Positions 62,272 through 64,000 of a stretch of DNA of 64,000 nucleotides are shown piece by piece; the first letter of the stretch is position 1, and each line of letters opens with the position of its first letter. Source of the DNA: Halorussus salinisoli. GTDB lineage: Archaea > Halobacteriota > Halobacteria > Halobacteriales > Haladaptataceae. Made by a program: the position numbers and the translations under genes. The notes beneath the pieces were generated by a model, which was given only the letters and a program-made list of their open reading frames with translations, did no database searches and had not been told where the DNA came from. Location: the NCBI GenBank assembly GCA_005239435.1, contig SZNP01000009.1:156591-220590 (forward strand), in the 5' to 3' direction.

Positions 62272-62951
62272 TCCTCGCGGCGGGTCGCGGAAGCCGGATG
62301 GGTGACGCGACCGAGGACGTGCCAAAGGCGTTCATCGAAGTCGAGGGCAAGACGCTGTACGAGCGCCAGCGCGAGGCAATCGCCGACCAAGTCGATGGCG
62401 TGACGGTTGTTCTCGGCTACGAGGCCGAGAACGCCCGCGAACACCTCTCGTCGGCCGAGACGGTGGTGCTGGACCACTGGTACGAGTACGACAACGCCGA
62501 GTCGCTCCGACGTGCACTCGCAGGCATCGACGACGACGTACTCGTGCTCAATGGCGATATCGTCCTCTCGCCCTCGGTGGTCGGCCGACTCGTTCGGCGC
62601 TACGAGGCGCTCGGCGGCGCGTACAACGTCGTCGGCTGTCTGCCGGGCGTCCAGACCGAACACACCGCGATTCGGTGCGACGACGCGGGCAACGTCGTCG
62701 AGTACGGGATGATTCCGGGCCACCGCCACGCCGGGGTCGGCGTCCTCAGTCGTCGCCACCGCGAGGAAGCGATGGACGTACTCGACCGAAACTGCGAAGA
62801 CTGGTATCCGCACGTCTACCCCGAAACCCCGACCAAGCGCGTCGTGGTTCCCTCCGAGTCCCACCTCGAAATCAACCGCCCCGAGGACCTCGAAACCGCC
62901 CGCGAGCAACCGCTCCTCGCCGGACAGACCGAGTGGGACGTGGCTCCCTGA
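62259..62951 (+). CDS. NTP-transferase (sugar/alditol-phosphate nucleotidyltransferase-like)
   Basis: 230 aa. Seen: MRAVILAAGRGSRMGDATEDVPKAFIEVEGK, the nucleotide-binding LAAGxGxRM and PKxF signature, DVLVLNGDIVLSP with the metal Asp, and AGVGVLSRRHRE. Likely makes a CDP- or UDP-activated sugar or polyol for the upstream transferase. Overlaps its end by 13 bases, so translationally coupled. Exact substrate unknown. Confidence 0.88.
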   Translation: MRAVILAAGRGSRMGDATEDVPKAFIEVEGKTLYERQREAIADQVDGVTVVLGYEAENAREHLSSAETVVLDHWYEYDNAESLRRALAGIDDDVLVLNGDIVLSPSVVGRLVRRYEALGGAYNVVGCLPGVQTEHTAIRCDDAGNVVEYGMIPGHRHAGVGVLSRRHREEAMDVLDRNCEDWYPHVYPETPTKRVVVPSESHLEINRPEDLETAREQPLLAGQTEWDVAP

Positions 62952-63045
62952 CGAGGGACGTGGCCCTTTGACGAGTGACAGAGGATGTGTACCCGAACGA
63001 GGAAGGAAGGGTTTATGACGTAGTGGTGATGCTCCCCGGCAAGGA

Positions 63046-63771
63046 ATGGACCTCATCGCCCATCGCGGGTGTGCCGACGAGTACCCCGAAAACACCCTCC
63101 ACGCAGTCGAACACGCTTCTCGACGCCTCCCCGCAGTCGAGATGGACGTGCGCCGGTGTCGCTCCGGCGAACTGGTCGTTTTCCACGACGAAACGGTAGA
63201 CAGAGTGACCGACGGAACCGGGTCGGTCGCAGACCTCGACCGGGCCGACCTCCGCGAACTGGAGGTCCTTGACTCCGGCGAGGGCGTCCCCCTGCTCTCG
63301 GAAGCACTGGCCGCGGTGCCCGCGGACGTGAACGTGCAGGTCGAACTGAAAGAGACCGGTATCGGCGCGGACGCGGTGTCGGTCGTCGCCGACGCCGACG
63401 TCGGCGGAAACGTGCGATTCACCTCCTTCCGCCCCGAGGCGTTGGCCGATGTCCGCGAGGCCGACCCCGACGCCTCGCTGGGCTACCTGTTCGGTTCGGA
63501 TACGGGCGTCGAGACCGGTCTCGAAACCGCCCTCGACCTCGACTGCGAGTACCTCCACCCGCACGCCGAACTCTGCATCGAGACCGACGTGGCCGACCGC
63601 GCCTACGCCGAAGGCATGGACGTAATCGCGTGGGGCGTGGACGACGCCGCGACCTGCGAGGACCTCCGCGAGGTCGGCGTAGACGGCGCGACCGCAGACA
63701 GTTGGACGCTCGGCGGTGTCGAAGTCGAGACCGAGGCGGACGTCGAGGACGGGGCGGCCGCCGCGGACTGA
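63046..63771 (+). CDS. Glycerophosphodiester phosphodiesterase
   Basis: 241 aa cytoplasmic GDPD (no signal peptide). Seen: LIAHRGCADEYPENTL with HR and PEN, VEMDVRRCRSGELVVFHDETVDRVTDGTG, and DVIAWGVDDAATCEDLREVGVDGATAD. All catalytic residues are present. It cleaves glycerophosphodiesters to glycerol 3- or 1-phosphate. In this place it could recycle the glycerol-phosphate polymer or lipid head groups of the two upstream genes. ATG at 63046, 95 bases after the nucleotidyltransferase. Confidence 0.92.
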   Translation: MDLIAHRGCADEYPENTLHAVEHASRRLPAVEMDVRRCRSGELVVFHDETVDRVTDGTGSVADLDRADLRELEVLDSGEGVPLLSEALAAVPADVNVQVELKETGIGADAVSVVADADVGGNVRFTSFRPEALADVREADPDASLGYLFGSDTGVETGLETALDLDCEYLHPHAELCIETDVADRAYAEGMDVIAWGVDDAATCEDLREVGVDGATADSWTLGGVEVETEADVEDGAAAAD

Positions 63772-63922
63772 CCCGCCGAGCGCCGAACTGGTCGTTTGGC
63801 CGGTCGAGCGCCGAACCGTTGCTCGGTCCGGGAACTGATTCGGACCGATTGACGACGCGGAAGAGACACTTTTACGATTCTAAAACAATCGTTTCTACCT
63901 ATTTCGGAAGTATATACGTTTC

Positions 63923-64000
63923 TCAAGCCCGACAGACCGCCAGCATGTGCTCCGAGAAGTCCACCGCAGTTCGGTCCTCTCGGAGCGTCCGGACGACCTC
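63923..64000 (-). CDS. C-terminal end of a gene running off the window
   Basis: 25 codons and a TGA at 63923-63925 on the minus strand (VVRTLREDRTAVDFSEHMLA then VCRA). Good coding composition and no other frame fits. Too short to identify. An AT-rich stretch at 63870-63920 follows its stop. Confidence 0.6.
   Translation of the reverse strand, partial: EVVRTLREDRTAVDFSEHMLAVCRA

Overview
The window is GC-rich, gene-dense archaeal chromosome from a halophile of the class Halobacteria. The proteins are strongly acidic, the families are haloarchaeal (RPA/RPAP/phosphoesterase operon, HalOD1, DUF357, DUF5820, UPF0058, UPF0179, UPF0212, PccB/PccX), secreted proteins carry twin-arginine lipoprotein signals, and many genes show a TATA box about 25 bases before a start codon (leaderless transcripts). 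Most of the content is core chromosome. I see no prophage, CRISPR array, transposase, rRNA gene or convincing tRNA gene. The genus cannot be fixed from the sequence alone.

0-10.6 kb: Lhr-type helicase, truncated haemoglobin, a small membrane protein, the overlapping rpa-rpap-phosphoesterase operon, a membrane-anchored arylsulfotransferase-like protein and the riboflavin/F420-pathway reductase ArfC. 10.5-19.4 kb: accessory stretch with a small CxxC reading frame lacking a start codon, two tandem secreted paralogues, a large TPEET-repeat surface protein, a glutaredoxin-thioredoxin reductase fusion, two lipoproteins (COG4315 and cupredoxin) sharing a duplicated promoter and signal peptide, a poly-His disordered protein, and a collapsed metal-transporter gene beside an 18-bp palindromic DtxR-type operator.

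19.4-30 kb: small zinc-ribbon protein, aIF2-beta, UPF0058, UPF0212, OGG1-type glycosylase, SRPBCC protein, acylphosphatase, an amphi-Trp gene interrupted by an amber codon, a Gln-rich disordered protein, NnrE/NnrD, MoaC, HflX and DUF2209. 30-38 kb: valS with a candidate leader peptide and attenuator-like hairpins, FUN14, SBDS, PepF-type peptidase, UPF0179 and DUF5820.

38.6-46.3 kb holds the most coherent multigene system: two different PrkA-type kinases, a YhbH/YeaH (DUF444) VWA protein and a SpoVR/YcgB protein, all overlapping or nearly touching. Bacteria usually have one PrkA here, so the two-kinase form is the best candidate for an under-described system. 46.4-64 kb: Lrp and HalOD1 regulators, DUF2238-like membrane protein, amidohydrolase, S9 peptidase, geranylgeranyl-reductase-like flavoprotein, orphan DNA methyltransferase, M19 dipeptidase, SDR, two tandem NSS transporters, PccB-PccX, and a TagF-like transferase/nucleotidyltransferase/GDPD group suggesting glycerol-phosphate-type cell-surface chemistry. 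A partial gene runs off the right edge.

Two families of hairpin-rich dispersed intergenic repeats occur at about 25.2, 36.5, 37.4, 48.3 and 48.5 kb.
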